64,000 nucleotides of DNA. Source: Maniola hyperantus (taxonomy: Eukaryota > Arthropoda > Insecta > Lepidoptera > Nymphalidae). Positions 1 to 10,640 of the stretch are shown in pieces. Where the stretch lies: positions 914,533-978,532 of the forward strand of contig NC_048542.1 of NCBI RefSeq assembly GCF_902806685.2. Reading direction: 5' to 3'. The position numbers and the translations under genes are program-made. Position 1 is the first letter of the stretch. Each line of letters begins with the position of its first letter. The notes under the pieces are model-generated. The model did no database searches. It saw nothing but the letters and a program-made list of their open reading frames with translations, and was not told the origin of the DNA.

Positions 1-789
1 CACCTACACTACAGCCTACAGGGATGACATCACTCTTATCGTCACGAGCATAATGTTGAATTTTAATGTTTTCCGATCGGCCGGCGAGCTACTCGTGGCC
101 TCTGTATTATTGTCAAGGATTACTTCATCATTTTCATTCATGTGTCAACTATTTAACCAATTGAGAACAGCGGTTTTCATTACATCCACATTTGCCTATA
201 CAGAGTTATGCAAATGCAATTACAGAGGCAAATTTCTGACCATATGGCGCCTCGTGCAATTGGGCCAGGGCTTTTAAAGATTCGAAAAGACATTCGAATG
301 CTAATAAGTTGGTTAAACGCACTGGTACTATACGTTCACTACTTATAAGGAGAGATCAGCCCAATACGGAGGAGACGTGGGCGTCGCCCGTCGCCAAGGC
401 GACTTTATTGTGTACACCTCCATAAGTCATGCGAACAGCTTGCGTAATTCACTGTACTCAAACTGTAGTACTCATTAAAGATGTATTATGCATCCTGTCG
501 GCCATTTACGAGATGGTTCATTGAGCTTTATTGTCGTCGTGCCCTGCCATTTGAAATAATGCCCCCAGATCCACTTATAATATCAGAGCTGCTCGCAATT
601 AAATGATAAAACATGTATTCCTCTTGGAAGATTTCGTTAGGGAAGTTACTCTGTTCTGTCAATGAACATTCAGGATACCAAAATTACTGTGACTACGTTC
701 TGAAAGAACTACATAATATATGCAAAAGCAAGTGCACTTAAGCTAACGTTAGATATTCTGTTGACTAATTAACTTTTCTTCTTCCACAG
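1..789 (+). other. 3' part of intron 1 of beta-tubulin gene 1
   Basis: No coding signal is convincing here. The stretch ends in a pyrimidine-rich tract and CAG at 787-789, directly before the tubulin codon TTC for Phe20. The matching first exon, which would encode the MREI start and 19 residues, is absent from 1-789, so it must lie upstream of the window. Confidence 0.75.
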
Positions 790-2076
790 TTCTGGGAGAT
801 CATCTCGGACGAGCACGGCATCGACCCCACCGGCGCCTACCATGGCGACTCCGACTTGCAGCTGGAACGCATCAACGTGTACTACAATGAGGCTTCCGGC
901 GGCAAGTACGTGCCCCGCGCCATCCTGGTCGACTTGGAGCCCGGCACCATGGACTCTGTCCGCTCGGGACCTTTCGGACAGATCTTCCGCCCCGACAACT
1001 TCGTCTTCGGGCAGTCGGGCGCCGGCAACAACTGGGCCAAGGGACACTACACAGAGGGCGCTGAGCTCGTCGACTCGGTCCTTGACGTAGTACGCAAAGA
1101 ATCAGAATCATGCGATTGCCTACAGGGCTTCCAACTCACACACTCCCTCGGTGGCGGTACCGGCTCCGGTATGGGAACTCTTCTAATTTCCAAAATTCGT
1201 GAAGAATACCCCGACAGAATAATGAACACATACTCAGTCGTCCCCTCACCCAAAGTATCAGACACAGTAGTGGAACCTTACAACGCGACTCTCTCAGTTC
1301 ACCAGCTCGTAGAAAACACAGACGAAACCTATTGTATCGACAACGAGGCTCTATATGACATCTGCTTCAGGACGCTCAAACTCTCCACACCCACCTACGG
1401 AGATCTCAACCATTTAGTCTCTCTTACAATGTCAGGTGTCACAACTTGCCTTAGGTTCCCCGGTCAACTCAACGCAGATCTTCGAAAATTAGCAGTAAAC
1501 ATGGTACCTTTCCCACGTCTCCACTTCTTCATGCCCGGATTCGCTCCCCTCACGTCCCGTGGCAGCAGACAGTACCGCGCCCTCACCGTGCCCGAGCTCA
1601 CTCAACAGATGTTCGACGCCAAGAACATGATGGCGGCGTGCGACCCGCGCCACGGCCGCTACCTCACCGTGGCCGCCATCTTCCGCGGCCGCATGTCCAT
1701 GAAGGAGGTGGACGAGCAGATGCTCAACATCCAGAACAAGAACTCGTCCTACTTCGTGGAATGGATCCCCAACAACGTGAAGACCGCCGTGTGCGACATC
1801 CCGCCCCGCGGGCTCAAGATGGCCGCCACCTTCATCGGCAATTCCACCGCCATCCAGGAGCTGTTCAAGCGCATCTCGGAGCAGTTCACCGCCATGTTCA
1901 GGCGCAAGGCTTTCTTGCATTGGTACACCGGCGAGGGCATGGACGAGATGGAGTTCACCGAGGCCGAGAGCAACATGAACGACCTGGTCTCCGAGTACCA
2001 GCAGTACCAGGAGGCGACCGCCGACGAGGACGCCGAGTTCGACGAGGAGCACGAGCAGGAAGTCGAAGACCACTAG
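790..2076 (+). CDS. Beta-tubulin gene 1, exon 2 (codons 20-447, 3' part of gene)
   Basis: Encodes residues 20-447 of a beta-tubulin, the GTP-hydrolysing subunit that pairs with alpha-tubulin in microtubules. The exon starts after a CAG acceptor with FWEII and is open to TAG at 2074-2076. Visible signatures are the nucleotide-binding GGGTGSG loop (residues 140-146), the VVPSPKVSDTVVEPYNA region, Tyr167, Glu198 and Tyr200, Cys239, and an acidic C-terminal tail ending EVEDH. Length matches the usual 447 residues once the missing 19-residue first exon is added. The protein is almost identical to gene 2; I see differences at residue 124 (Ser here), at residue 279 (Arg here, normally Gln, in the M loop) and in the last residues. 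Codons 20-109 and most of 275-442 match gene 2 at DNA level, but the middle differs at nearly half of its codons, which suggests gene conversion. The stop, full length and intact motifs argue for a functional gene. Confidence 0.95.
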   Translation, partial: FWEIISDEHGIDPTGAYHGDSDLQLERINVYYNEASGGKYVPRAILVDLEPGTMDSVRSGPFGQIFRPDNFVFGQSGAGNNWAKGHYTEGAELVDSVLDVVRKESESCDCLQGFQLTHSLGGGTGSGMGTLLISKIREEYPDRIMNTYSVVPSPKVSDTVVEPYNATLSVHQLVENTDETYCIDNEALYDICFRTLKLSTPTYGDLNHLVSLTMSGVTTCLRFPGQLNADLRKLAVNMVPFPRLHFFMPGFAPLTSRGSRQYRALTVPELTQQMFDAKNMMAACDPRHGRYLTVAAIFRGRMSMKEVDEQMLNIQNKNSSYFVEWIPNNVKTAVCDIPPRGLKMAATFIGNSTAIQELFKRISEQFTAMFRRKAFLHWYTGEGMDEMEFTEAESNMNDLVSEYQQYQEATADEDAEFDEEHEQEVEDH

Positions 2077-2465
2077 GCGTTAGGCGCTGACGCGACAGAG
2101 TACATGCCATTATTGACTCGCGTTACTTTCACAGTAACCTTAATGATTCCTATACTGTTATGAAGATATGCTTGCTAACTTTTAACAGAATGCACGACTA
2201 AACAAATTCCCGATCAGGACGAAAAATGTGAAAACATTTAAATTAATATACATTCCGCGTGATTCAGCAAGCCTCGTCGAGTGTAAGATCTGAAAAGCAA
2301 AAGGCTGATCATAATTATAAATATTGTGAATTATGTATTCAATTATAAGTTTGGCCACACCAAACGTTATGTCGGCTTCAATAACAGAAGTTTTATTACG
2401 ATTAAAAATTGTTTTGGACAATATAATTTAATGTATATAATAAAGTTTTTTATTTATTACTTTGT
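2077..2465 (+). other. 3' UTR of beta-tubulin gene 1
   Basis: AT-rich non-coding sequence after the stop, unlike the 3' UTR of gene 2. The likely transcript end is just after the AATAAA at 2439-2444. Confidence 0.6.
2439..2444 (+). terminator. Polyadenylation signal of beta-tubulin gene 1
   Basis: Canonical AATAAA about 360 bp after the stop codon, followed by a T-rich tract. A second AATAAA lies near 2495. Confidence 0.6.
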
Positions 2466-2742
2466 GTTATTTATAACTATCCCCATGACTTCACAATAAA
2501 ATGTTAATTTATGATAATTAAATTTCTGACAATTGAGATAAGATGCAACATACGGAGATACAAAGGCCAATAATTAGATATCGAGTATGAATCATAAGAC
2601 TGCATTGTAAGATACAGCAATAATTCAAGGTGACCTAGTATTTACCTATGTCACGTATTGCTACTAATATGATCAGCTAATGATAATTGTAGAGTCACTG
2701 TCAATTTTTGTATAGTAGGTACGTATAAAAATAGGCAAATCT

Positions 2743-2935
2743 AAATATATAAAAGGAAAAGCTGACTGACTGACTGATCTATCAACGCACAGCTCAAACT
2801 ACTGGACGGATCGGGCTGAAATTTGGCATGCAGAGAGCTATTATGAGGTAGGCATCCGCTAAGAAAGGATTTTTGAAAATTCAATCGCTAAGAGGGTGAA
2901 ATAGGGACTACACAAATTTGAAATTTGTGTAGTCC
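2743..2935 (+). repeat. Repeat family B copy (GACTGACTGA element)
   Basis: Begins with a TATATAAAAGGAAAAG-like end and GACTGACTGACTGA, followed by the shared body around GCACAGCTCAAACTAC. Other copies lie at 35852, 39733, 45692 and 53498. No coding capacity. The right end, next to 2936, is truncated. Confidence 0.75.
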
Positions 2936-3239
2936 CTAATATTATATTATTAGTCGCTGCATTTTAATAAGTGACTTGAAGTCCAAAGCTGGTAATAATT
3001 GGACAGTTGAAAGAAGTTAGGTACGTATAAAAAAATATTAAGTAAGTAATGGCAAACCTTAAAAGAGGGTAGGGCGTAGAGAATTAGAAACCGGCACACC
3101 CAAAGCAATTAGTGATTGCAGTAAAAAAGCTTTTTACAAAATGGTTACAAATGTTCTGAACTACATGTTCATAGGGGTTATCAATAATTTTAATGGAGAA
3201 AGAGGTGCTTGATATACTTACCTACTAAACTAATAAGTA

Positions 3240-3625
3240 TAAGCTTGATAGGCATGTCAATAGTTAACACCTTAATAATTTTATTAATCTTGATAGACAT
3301 GTTGACAATTCATGGAAATTAAGTGTCCAAATTCAGAACCAGCATATGCTTGAATTTAAACTCTTTGAAATTATGTGTAGGTAATCTTGTGTTAAAATTA
3401 TGTTGATAATTCTTGAAAAATTTGGTGTCCAAATTCAGAACCTCAGAATACAGAACAAACTTTATTCTGTAAGTTTATTCTGTATTCTGAGTTCAGAACC
3501 ACCATAGGCTTGAATTTAAACTCTTTGTGGTACCTATTCTTGATAGACATGTTAATAATTCTTGAAAAATTAGGTGTCCAAATTCAGTACCACCATACCC
3601 TTGTATTAAACTCTTTGAAATTATG
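3240..3625. repeat. Imperfect tandem repeat, three units
   Basis: The phrase GTGTCCAAATTCAG recurs at about 3323, 3425 and 3573 within longer similar blocks that also contain TTGAATTTAAACTCTTT. The larger spacing between units 2 and 3 is due to an inserted stretch of about 59 bp that holds an inverted repeat (3444-3455 and 3478-3489). Confidence 0.6.
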
Positions 3626-4608
3626 TCTCAAAAAGGAAATGAAGTATTCAGACGTATCGGCACTGAACTCTTCGACACCTGACATCATACTTCTATATTT
3701 AGAAGTGCACGCACACGGCCATTTTGAAAGAACTCTACAGATCCCGTTATTAAAGTCCAGTGGCTGTAAATATGAGCGAGGGCTGCGGCGAGACGGTTCA
3801 AGGTAAAATGGCGATGATAACAAAATGATGTCAGTTCGTCAAAACAGGCTTATGTCATACCTGTGTAAAGTAAACAGTTTAACACCTAAAAATATGTGGA
3901 CCGTGTGAACACCTCATTGGTTATTCACATTATGTGTTCCAAATCATTCAAAATCCCTTACAAAAGTGATAAAAACTTCTGAATTTCTATACTGAGTCTC
4001 AGAAATGGAATTGGAATCTACAGTACAAAAGTATGGAAACCAGGCACTTATAATGTAATGAGCGCGTGTAACAGTAAAAATATCGTCAGAAATTCAAATA
4101 CTGGATACCCAGCTACATCCCAAAGGCACAGCCATTATTTATTTATTTAAGCCAATTACACTAATTAAACTACGAGTACAAACTAACATAAACATACTTA
4201 CAAAAATTGTTAAAATTATAAATTTTAAAAAGCAAAATTATAAATTTTCACAAAAGTGCAAGATCTGACCCATGAGGTCAGCCCATTTGTCAGCAAATAT
4301 GTCACAGCGAGGGGACTCCTTCAGCAGCGCGTTGAGCGCAGCCAAAGTGCGCGGTATGGGTGACCACTGACCGGAGCGCGCTACCGTGCGACTAAACGGA
4401 CTTACGAAAAATTTGGAGCGGTGGCGGAGATAGCTGTAATTAGAGGGTGCATAAACGCAGCAGAGCTTGTTGTGTAGTTCAGAGCAGTCAATCACACCCC
4501 TAAATTAAGCCATAAAGGTCCGAACTCCGAACACATGCGATATTTAAAAGAATGAAAATTAAGAATACCCTATTTAGAAATGGCTTGGGTCAGAATTATA
4601 CCTGCCAG
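3626..4608. other. Gene-free AT-rich spacer
   Basis: Short chance reading frames only. No homology, RNA gene or clear repeat recognised. Confidence 0.5.
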
Positions 4609-4805
4609 TCATCATCATCATGATCAACCAGTCGCCGGCTCACTACAGAGCATGGGTCTCTCAGAGTGAGAAGGGTTTCGGTCATAGCTTACCACGCTGG
4701 CCATGTGCGGATTGGTAGACTTCACACACCTTTGACAACATTATGGAGAACTCTCAGGCATGCAGGTTTCCTCGCGATGTTTTCCTTCACCGTTAAAACA
4801 AGTGA
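4609..4805 (-). mobile_element. SINE-3 copy, 5'-truncated
   Basis: Reverse-strand match to the body of the tRNA-derived SINE at 5234. It includes the ACGGTGAAGGAAAACATCG stretch and the ATGATGATGA end, but lacks the tRNA-like head. Confidence 0.75.
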
Positions 4806-4839
4806 TATAGTGCATGTATAACTCCGAAAAGTTTAGACT

Positions 4840-4915
4840 GCATCATCACTTACCACCAGGTGAGATCGCAGTCAAGGGCCCACATGTAAAGTAGACCGTA
4901 ATAAAAAAATTAAAA
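4840..4915 (+). mobile_element. SINE-2 3' fragment
   Basis: Matches the 3' end of the SINE at 7944 (ACCACCAGG, GCAGTCAAGGGC) and ends in an A-rich tail. Confidence 0.55.
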
Positions 4916-5233
4916 CTTAATTCTAGTTTTAGTGGAACGGTATGTCAAAGACATTTTGAGCAAACAACAGGAAGAACCTCAAATAAAACAAGCTGGCTAA
5001 CCTTTTTACTTTACTGACCTTCCTTCCCACGTGATAATAACATTATGCTTAGAAGATTAATCATAAAACCACTTTATTTATGACACATGAAGTGAATCAG
5101 TATTCACTATTCAGTACCTACTATTGTTTTTTAATGCACAGAAGTCAGAAACTGCAAAGCTTACGCTCGACCACAATCACATCAATGTCTCAAGTACTAG
5201 CCTGGTATATACCTAAGTAAGAAAAAAACCTGT

Positions 5234-5540
5234 AATAGCCTAGTGGTTAGTACGTCCGCCTTCTAATCGGAGATCGGGGGTTCGATCCCGGGCACGCACC
5301 TCTAACTTTTAGGTATATGCGTTTTAAGTAATTAAATGTCACTTGCTTTAACGGTGAAGGAAAGCATCGTGAGGAAACCTGCATGCCTGAGAGTTTCCCA
5401 TAACGTTCTCAATGTGTGTGAAGTCTACCAATCCGCACATGGCCAACGTGGTAGACTGGCCGAAACCCATCTCACTCTGAGAGGAGACCCGTGCTCTGTA
5501 GTGAGCCGGTGATGGGTTGATCATGATCATGAAGAAAATA
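5234..5540 (+). mobile_element. SINE-3 full-length copy (tRNA-derived SINE)
   Basis: The tRNA-like head has an A-box-like TAGTGGTTAGTACGT segment and a good B box, GGTTCGATCCC. The tRNA-unrelated body contains ACGGTGAAGGAAAGCATCG, and the end is TGATGGGTTGATCATGATCA. Related copies lie at 4609 (-), 8236, 9687, 20785 and 31039. The head has no tRNA-like 3' half, so it is a SINE and not a tRNA gene. Confidence 0.85.
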
Positions 5541-5684
5541 CCGGCCAAATGCGTGTCAGACTCGCACCGAGAGTTCCGTACTCGGGTATTTTTTTCGACA
5601 TTTTGCATCATAAATCAAAAAGTGTTATACATGAAAATAAATAAAAATCTGTTTTAGAATACCTATACAGGTAAAGCCCTTTCA

Positions 5685-5865
5685 TATGAACTAACCGGCT
5701 CGTTGGAAAGTCTGGAACACTGCAGAGACGTAAGCTCTCTTTGCGTGTTCTACCGCCTCTATAATGGAGAGTGTTCCGAAGAGTTATTTGATCTCATTCC
5801 ACTCTCCTTTTTCGGTGCGGTTGTAGAATAAGGCGGGTGGAATGAGATCAATCTCTCTCAATATA
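5685..5865 (+). mobile_element. Non-LTR retrotransposon C-terminal fragment with internal foldback
   Basis: Translates to LTGSLESLE..RDVSSLCVFYR and LYNGECSEELFDLIP, matching the better copy at 23046. After DLIP the sequence turns back on itself: GATCTCATTCCAC is followed by GTGGAATGAGATC on the same strand. The second arm is the reverse complement of what should have followed. Confidence 0.75.
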
Positions 5866-5879
5866 TTTATAATAACATA

Positions 5880-6395
5880 ATTTTTGTAAGACAAAATATT
5901 CTTAGTTACAAGAAAATTGGTGATCTACACAATAGGCTAACTAGAAACAAAGACAAGCTTGCAGCTCCTACCTTCCGCCTCAGGAAAGTCCAAAAGTCAT
6001 TTGTGGGTATGGGTATTACCTTTTATAATAAAATCCCGCAAACTATTTTGGACTTACCTTTGCAGTTTGCACAAGTTTAAAAAATCTATTAAAAATATGC
6101 TCCTGAAAAAAGCATATTACACAATTGAAGATTATCTAAATGATAAAAGAGCGTGGATTTGACCTGCAGCTCGTTCCAGCAACGCACAAGACTGCAAATA
6201 CTATTTTATACATGGCATAATCTTGTACCTATATCAAATATTTGAAAAGAGCAACCGCCGAGTTTCTTGCTGGTTCTTCTCGGTAGGAAAGGCATTCCGA
6301 ACCAGTGGTAGATGCATCCGACTATTCGTAAGTACTTGTAAAAGTTTATACGAATAAAAAAGATTTTTATTTTATTTATTTATTTATTTAATCAA
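5880..6395 (+). mobile_element. 3' end of a second non-LTR retrotransposon, frameshifted
   Basis: One frame reads NKDKLAAPTFRLRKVQKSF.. and FYNKIPQTILDLP; another frame continues HKFKKSIKN..KKAYYTIEDYLNDKRAW before a stop. This is the typical C-terminal tail of an insect Jockey/CR1-like ORF2. The frame switch coincides with a short extra stretch near 6063 that is absent from the copy at 15500. The 3' UTR includes AGCAACCGCCGAGTTTCTTG and an A/T-rich (ATTT)n tail. Confidence 0.8.
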
Positions 6396-6750
6396 CTCTT
6401 CAGCATAGGTACCTACCTATTTGTAGAGAGATATTTCCGTCTATCGACATCTAAATTCCGATCAACACAGACTTTTCTGGCACAGACTCTTTGGTCGTAG
6501 AAGTGTACCTACAAAAAACCTGCACTGATAAGGTAAGGCCGCCATTTTAGTGTTTACTCTTACATGGTGTTGATCGATTCGTGAAAGTTTTCTGAGTCAC
6601 CACTGTTTACGAAACGGTTTATTGAAATACATTACATATGTAAGTAACAATATTACAATAAGGTTATGTAGGTACATACACTATTCATCTTAGAATACTA
6701 AGAAATGGATGCTTTACATTGCTCCTTTGTGGTTTTTTGAGAGCCTTTTT

Positions 6751-6826
6751 AGGGTTCCGTACCTCAAAAGGAAAAACGGAACACTTATAGGATCACTTTG
6801 TTGTCTGTCTGTCTGTCTGTCTGGCT

Positions 6827-6860
<34 letters not shown>

Positions 6861-7225
6861 CTGTGAAGAAACCTACAGGGTACTTCCCGTTGACCTAGAA
6901 TCATGAAATTTGGCAGGTAGGTAGATCTTATAGCTGACATTTGGGGAAAAATCTGAAAACCGTGAAGATCCGGTTAGATCACACAAAAAAAATTAAATTG
7001 TGGTCATAAACTAATAATTAGTATTATCAACTTTCGAAGTGAGTGACTATATCAAGTGGGGTATCATATGAAAGGTCTTCACCTGTACATTCTAAAACAG
7101 ATTTTTATTTATTTTTAAGCATCATAGTTTTTGAATTATCGTGCAAAATGTCGAAAAAATACGACTGTAGTACAGAACCCTCATTGCGCGAGCCCGACTC
7201 GCACTTGGCCGGTTTTTTTTTTTTT
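6751..7225 (+). repeat. Repeat family A, full-length copy (GGTTCCG / GTCT element)
   Basis: Starts with a hairpin (GGGTTCCGTACCTC ... CGGAAC), then an expanded (GTCT)n array at 6800-6864. The body includes GACCTAGAATCATGAAATTTGG, split here as GACCTAGAATCATGAAAT, and the end is CACTTGGCCGG. More than 20 full or partial copies occur in the window in both orientations. No coding capacity. Confidence 0.85.
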
Positions 7226-7349
7226 AATAATACGGGTATCTACTATATCCGGAGATGACTGCCTCTTTCATCGTCCGTCCAGCGTTGCTGCCATAAATCG
7301 ACCACAGCGGACCCTATCTCGCGCTTCTGACTTACTCCAGCTTACATGG

Positions 7350-7890
7350 ACCAACGATAGCTGGAAGTAACAGCCAACAGCAGCAGCTAGACTGAGAGCC
7401 AGCAATGTACGACAGGCACCGCGTGGCAACCGTCAGACGCCGGCCGCGGCGGCGCCTTGCTGACGCGAATCTCTCTCCTCGAGGTTGGAACTTCGAACAG
7501 ATGGTCGTTTGTGCATTAATTATTGCCTATACAAACAACGATAGTTGGAAGGAACAGCCAACAGCAGCAGCTAGACTGACAGCCAGCAATGTACGACAGG
7601 CACCGCGTGGCAACCGTCAGACGCCGGCCGCGGCGGCGCCTTGCTGACGCGAATCTCTCTCCTCGAGGTTGGAACTTCGAACAGATGGTCGTTTGTGCAT
7701 TAATTATTGCCTATACAAACAACGATAGTTAGAAGGAACAGCCAACAGCAGCAGCTAGACTGACAGCCAGCAATGTACGACAGGCACCGCGTGGCAACCG
7801 TCAGACGCCGGCAGCGGCGGCGCCTTGCTGACGCGAATCTCTCTCCTCGAGGTTGGAACTTCGAACAGATGGTCGTTATTGTGCAGTTAT
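7350..7890. repeat. Tandem repeat, three units of 184 bp
   Basis: GCGTGGCAACCGTCAGACGC recurs at 7421, 7605 and 7789, exactly 184 bp apart, and the whole unit from AACGATAG to GCCTATACAAAC repeats with only scattered substitutions. Each unit has a GC-rich core (GGCCGCGGCGGCGCC) and a TCCTCGAGG palindrome. Open frames here are by-products of the repeat. Confidence 0.95.
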
Positions 7891-7943
7891 TTTTACCTAT
7901 ACTAATGACAAATGGTAATACATACCTACCTATTGTAAGTGAC

Positions 7944-8227
7944 GACCTCCCTGGCGCAGTGGTTAGCACTGTGGTCTTATTAGTGGGAGGTCCCGGGTTC
8001 GATTCCTGGCAGGGGTTTGGATTTTTATAATTTCAAAATTTTTAGTCTGATCTGCTGGGAGGCTTCAGCCGTGGCTAGTTACGACTCTACCGGCAACGTC
8101 GTGCCGCAAAGCGATTTAGCGTTCCGGTACGACGATGCCGTGTAGAAACCAAAGGGACATGGGTTTCTGCTTCCATCTTAGACTGCATCGTCACCACCAG
8201 GGCTAACTTGTGTCTGAATTAAAAAAT
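7944..8227 (+). mobile_element. SINE-2 full-length copy (tRNA-derived SINE)
   Basis: The head has A-box-like GCGCAGTGGTTAGCAC and a perfect B box, GGTTCGATTCC. The body contains CTTAGACTGCATCGTCACC and the end is an A-rich tail. Other pieces are at 4840, 16614, 29896 (-), 30402 (-), 31140 (-) and 61340. Confidence 0.85.
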
Positions 8228-8235
8228 ATATATAC

Positions 8236-8460
8236 GAGCCCTTATAGCACCAGTGGTTAAGACCTCCTATTCGGGAGGTCGGGGGTTTGGTCTAGTGCAC
8301 GCTGCACGCACCTCTAACTTTTCGGAGTTATGTGCGTTTTAAACAATAGACGTGTATAAAAACCTATTACTTGCTTTAACGGTGAAGGAAAACATCGTAA
8401 GAAAACCTGCATGCGTTCTCCATAATGTTCTCAAAGGCGTGAAGGTGTGTGTGTATGTGA
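8236..8460 (+). mobile_element. SINE-3 copy, damaged
   Basis: CAGTGGTTAAGACCTCC head, B-box region changed to GGGGGTTTGGTCT, then the shared GCACCTCTAACTTTTCGGAG and ACGGTGAAGGAAAACATCG body. It sits 8 bp after SINE-2. Confidence 0.75.
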
Positions 8461-8704
8461 GCTTAATTTTAGTTTATAGCAGCAATTTTACCTAAAACAA
8501 AAACCGTTACAGTTCTCAGGATTTCAGGTACTTCATGCCCCATTTAGCATTATATAAGCTTGAGTAGGTAGGTACATAAAAAGCTTAAAACTTAAACAAA
8601 AGATTACAAAGCTTTTATCTAACCGTTCGTCCGGTTAACGACCGCTTATCAGTAGCTTAATGGTTGAGCTATTAATAGGTACAACAGACTCCAGTGTGTA
8701 CCTA

Positions 8705-8790
8705 CCTAGCTAGAACATCATCATCATCATCATAATATCAACCGATGGACGTCCATCACACGTCCATGGATGGATTTTTGTGATCAGAAG
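8705..8790 (-). mobile_element. RTE-type 3' terminal fragment
   Basis: (CAT)n followed by ATCAACCGATGGACGTCCA on the + strand, the reverse complement of the usual 3' end of lepidopteran RTE elements (compare 30480-30600). Confidence 0.5.
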
Positions 8791-8849
8791 TCAGAGCCGA
8801 TCTACAAAAGCGTCAAAATGCGGGTAACTTTGTCATAAAATAATAATAA

Positions 8850-9028
8850 TCACATCAAAGGATCGACGTGATTTTTTGCATTGGTATAGTAGGTATAAGA
8901 CCTAGAGAGTGACACATGGTACATTGGTATGTGACATAGGCAACTTTTTATCTCGGAAAATCTCGGAGTTCGCAAGGGATTTTTAAAAACCTAAAACCAC
9001 GCGGATGAAGTCGCCGGCATCAACTAGT
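8850..9028 (-). repeat. Repeat family X copy
   Basis: Reverse-strand copy of the dispersed repeat whose hallmark is GCGACTTCATCCGCGTGG. The body TTTTTATCTCGGAAAATCTC and the CGTGATTTTTTGCAT segment are shared with 24505 and 39466. Confidence 0.65.
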
Positions 9029-9640
9029 AAATAATAAACTGTATTTCCACAAAACATAACCTACTATTTACCTAGGTAGGTACTATAAGTAGGTAGTACT
9101 AGAGTACTAGACGCTTTTTTTAATTTTTAATGGCAACGTAAAATCCTAGCTTTTATACCAATCTTACCCGTCTCTACTGTATAAAAATACTTTAATTGAT
9201 TATTAAAATATTATGAAACCTATATTATATTGATTTTTAATAAAATATAGCCATGCCCTACATTGGTCCCAAAAAGGATTCGATTCGAATCGGACCCCTC
9301 ACCCCATTCCCCACCCCACTCACAGCCCCCGGAGGCCAAGTCTGCCGTCTGCGCCTGCCGGCCGGCGATCAATACCAACCTTACAACATAAAACATCTGC
9401 GCAAACCTATCAATATTTAACGAAAATTACTCATCATTAACACATTTTAACATACCTACCCTAAATAAATAACTTGTTTCTAAGCATAGTTCAATTTGAC
9501 ATATTTTATTGATGCAAATAAAAATATAAAAGATATGAAACGTTATCGAAAATAGTTCTTCGCAAAGTTGGTACGCTGATAATGGTTATGGCGACGCCAG
9601 CCAATCAGCAAGCCGCGATTTCTGAATAGTGATTTGACGG
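9029..9640. other. Mostly unique spacer with a GC-rich segment
   Basis: Low-repeat DNA. 9290-9370 is strikingly C-rich (CCCCTCACCCCATTCCCCAC) and carries GCCGGCCGGCG. No reading frame is supported. It could be regulatory for the tubulin genes, but this is only a guess. Confidence 0.35.
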
Positions 9641-9654
9641 TATCGATATCGATA
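9641..9654 (+). promoter_or_regulatory. Two overlapping TATCGATA (DRE-like) motifs
   Basis: TATCGATA at 9641-9648 and again at 9647-9654. An inverted CCAAT-type CCAATCAG lies about 40 bp upstream. TATCGATA is the binding site of the insect factor DREF. No coding exon follows within reach, so its target is unclear. Confidence 0.4.
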
Positions 9655-9686
9655 AGTAGTTTTTATAAGTATTTCTATGTCTAATG

Positions 9687-9915
9687 ATGATAGCCTAGTG
9701 GTTAAGACATCTGTGTCCTAGTCAGGGGGTCTGTAGTTCTATCCCAGGCATGTTTCTAAAGTATTGTGCATTTTAAGTTCTTAAAATATTACTTGCTTGA
9801 ATGGTGAAAGAAGACATCGTTAGGAAATCTCCAATCCGCAATAGGCCAGCGTGGCAGACAATGGCCTTATACCCCAGTCATTCCGAGAGGAGACCTATGC
9901 TCAGTAGTGAGCTGT
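9687..9915 (+). mobile_element. SINE-3 copy, diverged
   Basis: GATAGCCTAGTGGTTAAGAC head with a decayed B box (GTAGTTCTATCCC), then the family body and GAGGAGACC.. GTAGTGAGC end. Confidence 0.7.
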
Positions 9916-10640
9916 TTTCCAGTCAAGTTCAAATTCATATTAGATATAAGACAACTGGTCTTGATTATATTATTTGCTATAAAGAGCACATTAATAATAT
10001 TATAAGTGTGAAAGTTTCAGTATGTTTGTTTGTCACCTTTAAACAGCCTTTATCATCCAAACGACTTGGTAAACATATTAAAGGTGGCCCCATACGAGTA
10101 TATTATTATTTAAACTATTTTTGTGGATGTAAACTATAATTTCTTCACGATAACTATCTACGATTATATGTGGTATTTTTCTTTGCATTAATATAACATT
10201 ATTAATTGTACATAATATTATATTCCAATTTGAAAGTATTCATTGTAATTCATGCATTATATCAACTTGTATAGCACTAGAAATTGTTGACTAACTATAT
10301 AATTCTTAAATATTTCTGCCACTGATGGTGAAAATACTTACACCTCAAAAGTAGAGAATTCAACTAAAATGTTTTATTTTTAAAATAAATCGGATTAAAG
10401 AATCCGATGAAAAAATTATTAGCTTCTATTTTGTTCAAAGCATCTATTTTGACTAACATACTGCACTAAATTTTAATAAAATCAGTTAAGTAAAATCCAA
10501 ATCTAAACTGTAAAAGTTTAGGTTGCGTTTTCAGACGTGCAAAATGGGGGTCAAGAGTTATTATTAAAACAATGTTTTGTGATAGAAGAAGGGGTAAACA
10601 GAATTATTGGCAAAAAGTATTTCATACAAACTTTTACCCG
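9916..10640. other. AT-rich spacer without recognised features
   Basis: No supported reading frame or clear repeat. Followed by a weak family X remnant at about 10640-10800. Confidence 0.45.

Noticed and set aside
5234..5310. Possible tRNA gene with a strong GGTTCGATCCC B box
   Set aside because: Same reasoning: it is the head of SINE-3, repeated at several places with the same tRNA-unrelated tail.
6800..6864. CRISPR-like short direct repeats (GTCT)n
   Set aside because: It is a plain tetranucleotide microsatellite inside repeat family A, with no spacers, in a eukaryotic genome.
7405..8030. Three similar open frames starting MYDRHRVATVRRR
   Set aside because: They arise from the 184-bp tandem repeat and run into a SINE. 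There is no domain or splice support.
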